A DNA stretch of 64,000 nt from Syngnathus acus (GCF_901709675.1 NC_051106.1:5652001-5716000), one strand, 5' to 3'. Shown: positions 50,001 to 63,200, numbered from the stretch's first letter. Notes: generated by a model from the letters alone, not told the origin. A program made the numbers and translations.

Positions 50001-50050
50001 TGTAACGGTGTAATTTAACAGAAGTAATCCTTTCTTGACGTCATACACCC
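47021..50050 (-). promoter_or_regulatory. kidins220: kidins220 5'UTR, 5' intron and probable promoter region
   Basis: Upstream of the start codon the - strand reads CCCGTCACAG|CGCC, an acceptor ending the coding exon at 47,047. The remaining 5'UTR must therefore come from an upstream exon. Candidate donors are CTTGCAAG|GTAAGAG (exon edge 48,349), GATCGAA|GTAAGT (49,439) and CGTTTGAG|GTAGGAG (49,630). CCAAT followed by TGACGTCG (49,751-49,762) and a perfect CRE, TGACGTCA (50,036-50,043), mark a likely promoter near 49.5-50.05 kb. Which first exon is used cannot be settled without transcripts. The stretch has no other gene. Confidence 0.45.
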
Positions 50051-51266
50051 TGAGATTTTGACAGCTCCGTCGTTAGTTGCTCCATCCGCTGCTTTATTGT
50101 TATGAATTTTTCTTTTGAAAGAAAAATGAAATCATTCTATGGAAACCAACAAAAAAAATGACTGAATATATGAATGAATAACATTACATAGAACCAATCT
50201 TAAAAAAAAAAAGTAAAATCAAAATATACAGAGCGCCCCCCCCCCCCCCCTTAGTTTGAGTTTTGTTTCATTTAAGAACAAAGCTGAACGTTAAAGACCG
50301 TGTAAAATGTTTAATGTACATTTAGATTCTGCTAAAAAGCAACAAAAAAGGTCAGGAAAAGCCTACTAGATCCAGACTTTTCAGGGGTTAATCAGAGGCA
50401 CTTTAAATTGTGGCAAGTGTGTGCTGACTCCCATTTACCATGGGTTTGTTTTGTAAACAAGTACACCTGCGCATTTAGTACAGTAAAATAAACAATCACC
50501 AGTCACCTTATCACATACAATTTGTTAATTTTCACCTTTTTTAAATTACCACATCAGTGAAGTCTTCCTATCTGACTAAAATTAATTGAAGCAAAAAAAG
50601 ACATTTACGTATTTTCAAACATCAGCGTATCAGCAGTGGTGTTTAAAAATAACCTCTCTTTATTTTGCCACATAAATCAGAATTGTAATGAATCATACAA
50701 ATCTTTCAATAAATTTCCTTCTGACACGAAAATAACATTATGTGACACAAGCACGCTCGCGAGCACACACCCACAGACACAGGCAGGCGCACATGCACGC
50801 ATACACACAAAATATTCTGGAAAAAAAAAAATGCGCCATTGAATGCTTTGGCACTTTGGACATATGGAGCAGTTTGCATTGATCTGCTGGTTTTGGTGGC
50901 CATGCAGTGTAATCATGTCCTAAATGTTTTGTTTGCAGAATGACTGACATCCCTTTCTTTATCTTACAGGTGATTTTCACCTGTAGCGGGCCGCGCTACA
51001 AATATACATATGTACGAACTACATGAACACAGGTACGCACATACACACACAAACTCTCATACAGGACACACATTATGGCAGGAATATGCAAAATGTTAAA
51101 GCGTCCCAAAAAAGAAATCCAAAAGTCAACTTGGCTGCTTTGTTGTTATTTTACAAATGCAACAAAAGAAAGGTCACAAAGTGAACATGAAGTTCCTCAT
51201 TTGAAGGATATGTAGAACTGTGACTTCTTAGCAATGATGGCGTCAGGACAGAGTCACGAGGGTGTA

Positions 51267-51268
<2 letters not shown>

Positions 51269-51358
<90 letters not shown>
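51269..51358. repeat. (GT)45 microsatellite
   Basis: Ninety bases of uninterrupted GT, the longest simple repeat in the window. It is probably polymorphic and Z-DNA-prone, and lies in the mboat2 3' flank or a long 3'UTR, where the - strand transcript would carry (CA)45. Confidence 0.98.
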
Positions 51359-51361
<3 letters not shown>

Positions 51362-52165
51362 AACAAACAAGAAGGCTTGACGTGAAGCAAAAAAAAACAA
51401 CACAAGAACCCAGTGTCTCTTACAACGTACAGTAAATGCACCTTGAAACATCCCCTATTCTAACATAAAAAATAAGTTAACACGACATCCGGTCTTTGTA
51501 CAACATCATCAAGTCAATTGACAACACAATGACAATGAAAGCAAATTGCACTCACTCTTGTAGCCTCAGTACATGATGTGCTTTTTATGCACTGTGCACC
51601 TATTTGGACCATTTTATTTCCCAATCACGAGGATCATTATGGTTACGCTGACAATTAAATAAAGATCATTTAAGTTGACAGGGCGTCATGAGAATATTAG
51701 TACTGGAACTGTACAAGATGTATAAAGTCTTATTAGTTTCCAAAATCTCCGCAAATAGAGGTGAAGGACTTTTTTTTTTTTTGTCAACTGAAGATAAGAA
51801 GAGTGTCAATTCTGGGAAGGAGGCACGACGCTGTATGGAATTACCAATATATTTCTATTTAAAGCAATTGGAACTGGGGTTTGACATACCATACTAAGTA
51901 CTCGTATGTAGAAATGCTTAGACATGGCAAGTACTACGCGGAACTCATAAGCTGCATGGGGCTCCCTGAATCGCAACAATTGACGGACACAACATTGTGG
52001 AATGAGAACATGTCAGACTGTACTGGAACGCTAAACACCACTAAAGGTCAAGTCAAATATTTTCATGACAGTATGTTTTATGCACCCCCACTAGTCTAAA
52101 TGTGGTATTCTGGTTAATATGGTTTGTGGAATACGAGTTCAGAAGATAAAACCATCCCTCCATCT

Positions 52166-52312
52166 CCATTTTGCCGCTGGCTGTCGACCGAAAATGACAT
52201 CACAGTCTCATCTGTTCTCTGAGTTTGGTCATGTGATGCTCGCAAGATGAGACCTTAGACGCTGTGAGGTCATTTTCTGTCGACAGCAAGTGGCAATACA
52301 AAGCAAAATGGC
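52166..52312. mobile_element. Palindromic MITE (GCTGTCGAC ... AAAATGAC arms)
   Basis: The left arm reads CCATTTTGCC, GCTGTCGACCGAAAATGACA and TCACAG. The right arm, reverse-complemented, reads TTGCCACTTGCTGTCGACAG, then AAAATGACCTCACAG, so about 40 bp pair with a few mismatches. The right arm carries about 9 extra bases before its CAAAATGG end. The spacer contains CTCATCTGTTCTCTGAG. This resembles a common fish fold-back element. No frame and no clear target duplication were found. Confidence 0.75.
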
Positions 52313-53016
52313 CGACCGTCTCAGATAAAAGCAAGTGGATTTTTTTTTTGCTTCATTCATCTTCCACAATTGCAATATTAATCAAAACACCATGTAGTAG
52401 GGGTGCATTGAACGAAAATTTTGACTTGACTTCCCCTCCCTCCTTTAATACTGCGCACTGAACTCACTGCTGTGAAACACCACACTTGGTTTTATATGAG
52501 AAATTGTCCAAGTGCTTTGCTGCTGCTGTTTTGGTTAGCAACAGAGTTCAAATTGGCTCAGTAGTTAACGTCCGTGTGTAATAACAGTCCACATCAGTGA
52601 CAAAATGTGTTTAGAGCACTGTCGCTACAACTGCCAAGTACCATAATTTCCGTATTTCCTCAAATAGTGGCCATGGGTGTTGAAGTTTGTCAGCTGCAAA
52701 TGATGGTAGGTATTTACGATTTATAGCAATTAAAGTGTCGGGAAGAATCAAATATGATACAGAACTAATACATTGTGTAGGTCCTTGAAACATATAAACA
52801 TGGTCACGCAACATTGTGGAGTGATCACATAGAACACAAATCATCAAAGACGGCGTCTACACATAACACAGGATGAACTTTGATATTGCACAGTAAGCTC
52901 GCGCTTTATTTCATCAGTGAAACTGTCAACCTGAAACAGTGTTGCTGTTTTGGTTAGCAACAGAGTTAAAAAAAAGGCTTGGAAGTTATCCCTTTAACAC
53001 AACTACAAGTAATTAC

Positions 53017-53341
53017 TTGGGCTGAACAATTACATTTGAATTGACATTGCAGTGAAAAACATTCTTTTTCATTCATTTCATTTTCAATTTGCAAAGGCTG
53101 CAATGTTGAAAAAAAAAAACTATTTTGGTTAGTCGCTAAGCTTTATTTTATTTTAAATACATAATTTACATTGTTATTTTATTTATTTAGTGTCTAGATA
53201 AATTCAGTGCTTAAGTAGTGCAGTCTACGTGTACATGGAAAGAGGATCTTGAAAAAATAATCACATATCAAATCGCAATCGCAATATTGAGGGGAGGAAA
53301 ACAAATGAAACTAGATCACTTTTCAAAATCATTCAGCCCTA
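53017..53341. mobile_element. hAT-type MITE with perfect 8-bp target duplication
   Basis: The left end TTGGGCTGAACAATT and right end (reverse complement) TAGGGCTGAATGATT match at 12 of 15 bases. The element is bounded by identical octamers GTAATTAC at 53,009-53,016 and 53,342-53,349. Internal text 'atcaaatcgcaatcgcaatatt' matches a fish hAT-derived repeat I recognise. It is 325 bp with no transposase. The intact duplication suggests a relatively young insertion. Confidence 0.88.
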
Positions 53342-54250
53342 GTAATTACAGTCATTTGTTTTTATTGTGATGAAAAACGACTCCTGTTTGAAAGACTCCT
53401 ATTTGAAGGAGGTATTTCTTAAAGTGAATGATGCACCTAGCAAGTAATTAGCTCATATTGAAGCAGAGGCCACTATTTGCGGAAATGCAAGTATTGACTT
53501 ATTTGTCGTTTAAGGGGCTCGTTTCATGTTGCAAGGCTGCGGTGTGAAAAACAGGAACATCAAAATCAAATTAACTAGAAAGAAAAAAAAACTCACCTTG
53601 AAAGGAATTACCCAAAGTCACAACAGAGTTAATCATCTCCCTTTTCAACCGCACAGATATTTGATGCTGATAAGTTTGCCGAAAAATCAGAACAAAAATA
53701 TATACTGTGTAAAAATCCATTGGGCGAGACATTTCCATCTCCGGAGACAGACAAGCTCTGGGTTTCCTCTTTGGGACTTTTCTATTCATTCTGCAAAAGA
53801 AAGCGTCGGGGAATAGTGTCGTCACATCGAGATACAAAACACGTATTATTAATGTCAACTCGGCGTTGAGTGAAATCAATATTTTGAGGATCCTAAGGCC
53901 TGTTTGAAAGTTGGCAGCTGATGATAAACGTAACGTTCCCACCTAACAGAGGCTTGTATCCAGACAGTGACAAAAACCCTCCACATACTGACCGCACGTG
54001 TATTTGTGTCATCCAAATGTGTTGTTGTTTCACCTGCCAGGTACATAGAGGGTTTAAGGCAGCTTGGAATTCAGTTTTATCTCCATTTTCCACAAGTAAA
54101 ATGTAATGCAACCACTCTGTCCTCCCTTGCTACTGGAAGTATGGTCAGGTTCCGTCCAAGCACGTCCAAATGTTTGCTTCCTGGTCCGTAAACAGACTCC
54201 AGCTCCCAGCGGTGTCCGTTTCGTCCTACTGATGCTTTTTGTGCCGAGCC

Positions 54251-54265
54251 TCATGTGGTTTTGAC
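54251..54265 (-). other. mboat2: KxKxx-type ER-retrieval signal at the mboat2 C-terminus
   Basis: The last residues are KVKTT before TGA, with Lys at positions -3 and -5 from the C-terminus, and a further Lys at -6. A cytosolic KxKxx ending is a known COPI retrieval pattern and fits an ER membrane enzyme. Function here is inference. Confidence 0.55.
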
Positions 54266-57200
54266 TTTCTTGCTGCAGTTGTTTGTGGCGCCGCCGTCCG
54301 TCTGCGTGCTTCCCTGTCGACCTTTGGCCTCGCGACGTCGCGATCGGACCGGCAGGGCCAGCGCTACCAGTAGACACAGAAGGTGTAGGCAGAAGTACCA
54401 AGACCTAGAAAAACATCAGTCAGTACACAATGAACCCGTAGCAAAATCCGATTTAATCTCCATTTTAGAATGACACTGCTAATTATTGGATGCGGCCATG
54501 TTAAAGCGGATTTAATTTCCTCCTTCATAAATTCTCACAATCGTTCATTACGATGTCTCATTAACTGCAGTGGGAAACGTTCATATCCCCGCCATGTGCC
54601 ATCATTTCCATTTCGGTGTTAGATATTACAGTAATTTCCCCCATTAGGACGGGATGCAAGTCTTGCTCTACTAATTGCCGTAATAAAATCCGTAATCAGC
54701 CCTCAATTTAATCCAGACATACCTGTAGAACTTGAGCGAGGGCCCCACAGCCAATAGGACGAATGGCACCACTGTGTAACTGATGGCAACTTGAGTCCAC
54801 GCCCACGTGATGACATCATAGATGCGCTTGGATATGTCCGAGACTTGGAAGTAAGGTCTGACGTTGTGCCTTACCTAAAAGTAAAGAGAAAAAAAAAATC
54901 ATGCAATCTGAACTTGGTCAAGAAAGTAAAAAAAGTAATTAAATCGCTTCACTGTCCGATCATTTTCTATTTTGCAGTTCATCGTTTGCAGTTTGCACCC
55001 CTACTATAGCGACCTTTATTTTTATTTTTTTGGAGGGGGGGTGGGGTGCTTTTTACAGTAGACAGTCAAAATTTAGAGTTCCTTGCCTGTAGTGTAGCAT
55101 AACGTTGTGCCGGAACATGTCGGGCAGCCTTGAGGTCTACTGGAAGAGGTTCAGTGTATAGTAATTTGTAATTTTACAGTTTTACAGTGAACTTCAACAG
55201 GGAGTGACCGTGACCATTTTTTTGTTTTAAAGATAGTTTTATATTGGAACATATCCTCCATAATAAAGGAGGCTTCAGTGTAACTTCACACTGACCCAGA
55301 TTTTGGCTGGCCGCCATCAATATTCTTATTTTTACTGACCGAGGCACTCACTTTAATTGGGCTAATATATGATGATTGCATACGAAGGATTTTGTGGTGT
55401 GTTGTTGGTCTGCTAAGTAACTGCGGTGAAAACGCTTCCAACTCAGTCAGGAAAGATGGAAAAAGTAAATATATGGATGTTTCAGGAACACTTCCGGGAA
55501 CAAACATATCGCCTAACGATTAATGTGCAACACTTTGGCTTGACAAACCCGCAAATGGAAATCACTTGAGCAGTTTTTTTTTTATTTACGTCCAATTTAT
55601 TCGTGTGGGAAGAAGCGTTGCGTGTACTTACTGCACGTGCTGCCATGGTCATCCCGATGCCAGTGAGGAATGTCAAGTAGTAACCCGGGTAGACGCCGTG
55701 CCACATTGCTGACAGCAGGAAGGTGGCGGCCGTGGGGTTGATGGGACAGCGCTCGTAACACACCCTAAGAAAAATGTCATTAAAATACAACAAAACATTC
55801 CTCCCATGTGGGCTTCTTTTACCTTTTGAGCCAAAGAGATGTTTGGATGTTCCAGTTGTCAAGGAAAAGCTTGAAACTGGTGGCAAACTGAAAGTCCCCA
55901 AAATACATGCGCTTAGACGATTCAATTGCGGGCATCGAGAGGAAATAATGAAGAGAAAAGAATTGAACCTCAATGTCCAGAATTCTAAGGTTGGAAATCA
56001 GGTCCCACCGCGGGGAGCCATCTTTGTTGTAGCCGTTGAAGCCGAATCCTGCTGCATTGTTGATTGCATCGGCTGCAAAGGAAACATACAAATGAACGCC
56101 TGCTTAGAATTCACCAGTGAATTGACACGGTGCACTTTTCCATTACAGCACCAGGGGGAGCTCTAATATCAAAATTGTGAAGGTTGCATTTAAAATGCAG
56201 GTCCGGTTTTGACCTACTGCTTAAATCGGATATTAACATAACAATAACATCGAAGTAATATGAATATTAAACGTTAGCTGCTTATCTAATGGCCTGATAT
56301 CCAATGCCATGTGTTTTTTTTTTTATCTTTACGCTCCATTTTATAATTGAAATATTATATAGGGGTTTTATTACTTATTGTAAAAATGCCCCCAAATCCA
56401 AATTTGTCTCTAATGGAACTCACCGAGTGTCCAAACAAAGTAGTACTTTGGTCTAAGCGCCAGCATGGCCAGGTAAAGGTAGACCACTTGTAGGTAGAAG
56501 GGTGTGTTGTAAATGAAATCTTCATCTATGCAGCGCTCCACTGGGATCAGCTTACAAAGTGACAAGTAGGTGGCCAGAGAGATGGCGCAAGTGCACAATT
56601 TGGAGATGACATCATCCTAAGTGAGCAAGAAAGAAAAGAGACAATCATAACAATGAAAAATTGACACCGTCTCAAAGCACACCACAAAAAGCCACAAGAT
56701 TTATTGCTCATGGCTTTTAAAAAATCAATAGAGGTCGGGATAAGTTGCTAAAAATAGCTGGAAACACTGTGTTCCCTGTCATCTTGTAACATTTGAACCA
56801 GACTGTGATGATTGTCTTCTAATATTTATCCTCTGTGTAGTTTGACAAACACATTTCACAAGTGTGTAAAAATATATATATCTTCAGGTAGACCTGCACA
56901 GTAAAAATAATGTTCAATTTCAATGTAGTTCCAACTCTATCAAGAAGTTGCGACTCTTACCTTGGGCGAAGGCTCGCTCTGCTTGTGCTTGCCATTCTCC
57001 TTGCCGTTGGCGTTCTCCTGATGACGCGGTTGGTAGCACGTGCCCTCGATGAAAGCCATGTAGTCGTTGTAGGCGCACGTGGGTCCCGCCAGGATGCCCA
57101 TAAAGTTGCAATTGTAGCTGAGGTACTCCAACAAGCTGGGCATTCGCCTTCGGGGCGAGGCGGGAAAAGAAAATCTCTTAAAAAAAAAAAAAAATGGTGC

Positions 57201-60200
57201 CCTTCTCTTCAACCTTCCTTACATGTCAAGATGTCACACTCTGTTGACTCTTCTAATCTCTGCTCTATTTAAGTCATGTCATGTATTAATTCCCTGACCT
57301 ACTTCTTGCTGAACCCCCGCAGCCGTGCTCAGCGAAACGTTTGGGGAAAGAGAAACGTATCCTTAAGACATGTGGGGCTTATTATTATTTCACTCGAGTC
57401 TGCGTCATGCTATCACTTGCCCTTTAAAATGGACTACATCCCTACTCAGCACAAATTGCGAGGACCCGTTCGTTATCTATCTAGAGCAGTAAAAACATAC
57501 CTGTGTCACATACCTGATAGCAAGGTATTTCTGACCTGGAGTCAGCTGTGCGTCCCGTTTGGTCAGACCTGCAAACAAGACAACACATGCATGAACAAAA
57601 AGAAAAAAAAAAATCTGTATTGACCCTTTCTGCTTGAGGGGCATCGGGGGGGTGCACTGCCCCAAAAAGATCCAACAGTCAGCACTCGAGTTCTCTTTTT
57701 CCAGGTTTTTTTTTTCTCTTCAATGTGATGAATTGTAGGCTATTCCTGGTGTCTGTGTGATTTACAACGTGGCTGTTAAAAGGTAACTTAAAAAAAAAGG
57801 AAAAAGCACCCCCCCATTCCTCTCTCCAAATGTCACTTTGGAACTGGCCTTCTTCAGCGAAGGTTAAACAAACAACAGTTGCGGTGCTACACCAAAACAA
57901 GAGAAGGCTCCACTTTCCTAAACGGCACCTTGGTGACAAATATTTTAGGCTGTGAGTCTTGGGGACTGGCTGAGTCAATATTTGTTTTCGGAGCTTACGG
58001 TTGTCAATGAGAAGCCCAGCAACAGGATGACTGGCTGTTTTTTAATTTTTAATTGCGTATAAAATTGTCTTTTCCTTCACTGTTATATGAAAGTCAGTCA
58101 CGTGACACTTCGTGATACTTGATCCCCAAAAATCTGACAGTGTCATATGCTGGCCGCCTGCTGGCCGGATGACATCACGGAGCGTGACCTTTCTTGACCC
58201 TAATGTAACGGATGTCCCGGTTTTAACTGCGTGTGTCAAAACGAAACTTGTGTTTTAAGTCAGCCATTTAACCGTTTAACCGAGCGAGAGGGCGTAGTGG
58301 GTCAGTGCTTTGTTACGTAACAGTATTTCTACTTTTTGCGCTGGCCCCACTAGTACTTGGCGAGGAAATGTGGCCGTGTGCTTTGTTTTAGAAACTACTC
58401 ATTGTCACGTGAGAGAAAAAAAAAAAGTCGTATTTCGCTTACCGTCATGTATTTCGAAGGCCAGGCTTGTAATCTTTTGTGTTATCACCATCATGGGCCT
58501 GTTGGAGACGAGAACACACAAGCCGTTCAAGCTCCTGTCTGGATGTCAAAACGACTATAGGCTGTTCACTTAAGTAATTAAATGGCATATCTTGGGGAAA
58601 AATAAAGAGGGACAAGGAGAGAAGATAAAGAGTGAAATCTGTGCTCTCCAACAGGCGGTATTGGTTTGGATCCGGTTGCCAAGCAACAACCTTGTGGAGT
58701 GTGCAGGCAGTCTGCTCGAATTGTCACAAAAGTGCGGAGGGATCAAAAGCGTGACTCCCTTATTGACGAATCTTATTGGCTCACGGTGGAAGAACCCCCC
58801 CGCATTGCTCTCCGATTCCTTTCTGTCAAGCATCACCACAGCATGACATACATACTGATGTCTGGCGCTTACCCGGTAAAATCTGCAGAGTACATGCCGT
58901 AATCAAACACGTAGACGCGTGTGATCTGACACACAATCAAATAGCCGAGCGTCACGATGAAGCAGTACCTGTGCAGAGAGAGGGGAGAGAGAGAGAGAAA
59001 AAGAAATTCTTACATTCCGGTCTGATGTCTGGCGCATGAATGAAAAGAGCCCCCCCCCCCGGATAATCTCCGAGCTAGCTCTTGTACTTATTAATTATTC
59101 GTGAGAATAAAGCAATACGCTTTCTTTACTGTCATGTCATGAGAAATCGTAACGTTGAACATGACATTCTAATTTTAAAATGTCATCTATATTGATGAAT
59201 GGGAGGAGTCAGGACAATATAGTACATTCTCCATACAGATAAAGGTATTGGGACATCCTAAACAAATAAAATAGAAACAATCAATGGCTATTTGTCAGTG
59301 GTGAAAAACAAAAAGACAATGGCATCACTATGGAAATGCTCAAGAAGGGCGGAGGAGCGTCCAACAATGTGCCACTGTTAAAAGACAGGCAAGCGCTTTC
59401 AAAAGAAAAAGCCAAGGCAGAACAAGACTGTGTGGGTGGACTGAGTACAGTCCAAGTGTTAGCAACCTAGCATCGACCATGCTACAAACAATAAAAGCAT
59501 TGTGCTGCTCTCACAAGGAGCGCACAACAACACGTCGGCCGGAGCCAAAGCACGACGGGAAAAAAGACACAACACGTCCTTTTGATTGGGAAAGCTTGCA
59601 CCCAGATAAGGATGAAAAATTGTTGGGGGGGGAAAAGATTTTTCATGCTTTCCCGAGTAAAAAAAAAAAAAATGGTCGCAGTCTGACATTGTCAATCAAA
59701 ACTGCAGCTACATTATTACATTAAAGATATTATAAATGATATATTACATAAAGACATATATTACATTAAAGACGGCATTTCCGTAGCTACCGGGTGTCCA
59801 CGTAGATTACGTCGGATCTATGACATATATGTTTAATGGACAATATAATATAAGCAGCTCACCATGTATTTGCGTACTAGAGGAGTTTTAATCCGTTTTC
59901 ATGATCCCATTTGCCCTCACTAACTGTGCTTTTTATGATTGTGTGTGCAGCTGCTATGTTTGCAGAAGGCCCAACAGGGATCCTACCATTATCCACATCT
60001 GATTTGTGTTTGTGTATTTGGTAGCCACCTCCACTAGCCCAATACTACCGTGCCCATTCAAATACATGCAGAGGAAAATTTCCATCTGCTCGGTTAGCAG
60101 CTGTGATTCAGTAAATTCACACTACAGGCTTCACAGCTTCCGCACCAAAGTCACGTGACATGCCATCTAACAGCTTGCAACACAAAGCAGGACTGTTCGA

Positions 60201-63200
60201 AAGGTTATCTGCAAATCAGGCCTAAGGCCAATGAAATCAAAGTATTAATCCAACCCCTCGATGAAATGCCAAAGATGTTTCTGTTTTTGACTGCCAGTCA
60301 ATTGGAAAGGTGGTATGAATTCTTCTTTTGTGCCAGTAGACAAGAAATGTTAGCATTATTTGTACTTGCACTCAGTGACCAGCAGGTAGCGCTGTGTGTC
60401 ACACTTGGAACATTCTCGAACATTCTGCCTGACATGTACAGCAGGTGAACTGTCAAAAGGGAGAAAGGGGAGTGGCACAGTGGAAGCCGGGAGAGTGGGA
60501 ATGCCGTGAAATACGATGCTTAGCATTTTGAACAAAGCATTTGTTTTGAGTCACGAGTCACGCGGGGCCGTTTTCACATTTGTTCCCACAGTGAAGAAAG
60601 AAAAAAAAAAAGCTTTTGGCAGTTCCGTAAAGTTGTCATACTGCACTCAGTCCGAGGATGGCAGAACTGAAATAGACATAATTGCCCTGACCAAAGTCAG
60701 TGAGTCATGTGGGATGTTCTAAAAATTAATGCAGAAGTCACATAAGGGTTAACAGAAGCAACAGCTCGAGAGTCACTTAATCTTTTTTTGGCAGTGGTAT
60801 AGAACCCGGTCTTCAGGGTGTGGAGGACGTCTTACGATTAAAACAAACAAAAAGACAACAGGAATCAGATAGCGAGGGAGCGAAACGTATTTGAGTCAGA
60901 TTTGAGTTCAGTAAAATGCTTCCGTTTCTTGCATTCCATTTTATAAGAATGTAACAATATAATCCTCAGACAAACATGTGCAAGGTCGCACACAGCCGAG
61001 TCAATCTCAGCCTGTCACCACAAAAACAAAAAACTAATTCTGAAGGTTCAACGCCCTCGGCGGCAAAGAGGAGCATGTCATCCTGCCGCAGAGTTTGTGC
61101 CCTGGAGCGGAACTTTTGACACCGACAGTGCAGCCAAGACTAGCTTGAAGATGCGGGACAAAATGAAAACAAAACTACTCTCTTAACGGGATTAGGAACA
61201 CCCATAAACGACACCACCTTTGCATATCAATCACAATAATAACTCTGCTCGCTTCGATAATCGTACACAATCCAGAGACACCTTTCTTCAGTTAGCATGA
61301 GTCTGTTCTTTGTTTTGGGTCATGGTCACGCTAAGGCCTTTAACCATAGCAGCTGCTTTTGGTGGAAAAAAAAGAAATATTGTTAGCATCTATTTTCAGT
61401 GCTTAGCCCGCGGGGAAACATTGTCTGTTTACACCTGCACTCATAACCTTGAATTCTGGCATCAGAGTGTGTGTTTGCTCGCATGTGTGTGTGTGTGTGT
61501 TTCCTGATGAGACGCAGGCCTTAGGGCAGAATCATTGTCATCGTAACCCTGGCTCGTACGCCTCAAACAGAGGCAGACAAACAAACGCAGACGGTCGATT
61601 CTACTACGCTGATATCGTTTGTCCCGCGCCGCCGCTGTGCGCCGAGCGGCTGTTTCTGAGGGCTAAACGTGACGAGCGCTTACTTGTGCATGTGCTCCAG
61701 GCCGGCGAAGACGATGACGCTGTAGGACAAACCGCTCTGCACCAGGAAATGGAGGGAATACCTGGAGGGAGGGACACCATGTAAATATAGACACACATCT
61801 GTATTTTCTTGCTCAAAATTGGAGGAAATGTTATTTTATCTGATTTATTTATTTATTTATGACAGTGTCCTAATAAATTCGACATCATTTCATAGTCCAA
61901 TAATAATGCTTGTCCAGATGATCTCACATAATGCATTTTAAGATCTCCATGCCCGAATTAAGAGAAGAAAAGTATTTTCACTTCACGCACTATAAAATCG
62001 CTACACGACAACTAATAGCCTGCCTTGTTGATATGGCAACGGACCAAACACCTCGAGGATGAACTAGAAGACAGATTGTGGACCGGGCCCTTCTCTGGTC
62101 CAACATCTGTGACTGTTGACCTCACAAATGTTCCTTCTGGAAGACTGGACAAAACCACATTGAGTGGAAAGTCTTTGCAGAAGAGTGGAATTTGCTGTCC
62201 CAATATTTTTGATTAATGAATTAATAGTCCTCAAAAGTGACAGGCAATTACACCAGTTTGACACCAAGAAAGTATAACACAGGAATAATACTGTTCTTGC
62301 TTCTTTCTGTCATCTCCCGCTGTGTCACCTCTGACTGACACCCAAAATGAGGAAATTATGCATATCATCATCCACCATGTGGTTTTTTTTCCAACCCAAA
62401 ATGCGTCATGGCCGTCACAGGATAGCAATCGGCGCCGACTTGTATGCATAATATCTATTCATTCCATTAGAGTGTGACAGTTAAGGTATGAATTATAGAT
62501 AAGAAAGTTGCATTGGTTGTACAATAAGCATTATTTGAAAGTCCATTTGTGATTTATACCCGAGATTTGAAACGCTAAGTAAAGCGTCCCATGCTTGCGC
62601 TTTAAATCCTAGCAGGGCACAGCAATCTCTCTGGGATTATAGCCTATTAATGTAGCGAATAACATTCATCGTCTGGCATGCGTTCAACAACATAAAAGTC
62701 TTTTGTATTGATCCATTTTAGACAAACCCGCTGCCAAATTGAAAGGACATTTTTTTTTTTTTTTTTTTTTTTAAGTCGCCTTTTTTTTTTTTAATTCAAC
62801 TTCCCATCAGCGACACAGGATCAGTTTTACTCACAGACCAGTTCCTCTTTTGTTGTTGAGATTTACATGATTGTGACAATTGTGAGTTGTGAAATTGGGG
62901 GACTATTATTCATCATAATATATTTGAAGTCAAAACTTAATACTGTTTTATAAGCAAGCATTCAAAACGCACACTCGCACTGTGCCAAGTGTCGTCTATT
63001 CCAGTGTGACGGACAGCGTTCTAATTGGGTATCTGCTTCAACGCCATCGATTTATTTGCTTTGGCCACGAGTGAGAAAGGAAGTGCTGTAATCTATTTAC
63101 GAGAACATGCACCCATTGTGGCTTTAATCAACAATGAACTCAAGTCATTGACGACCATAAAGCTCACCTGAAAACACTATCAGTGAACGCTCAGTCTACA

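Larger units (their letters stand above)
50051..54250 (-). other. mboat2: Region downstream of mboat2: 3'UTR and intergenic, with repeats
   Basis: This 4.2-kb stretch lies between the mboat2 stop and the kidins220 promoter, and part of it must be the mboat2 3'UTR. An AATAAA on the - strand (TTTATT at 50,658-50,663) is one possible end, but many AT-rich alternatives exist. It contains a palindromic MITE (52,166-52,312), a hAT-like element (53,017-53,341), a 25-bp duplicated word (52,524-52,548 and 52,943-52,967) and a 90-bp GT run. No coding exon is visible. Confidence 0.55.
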
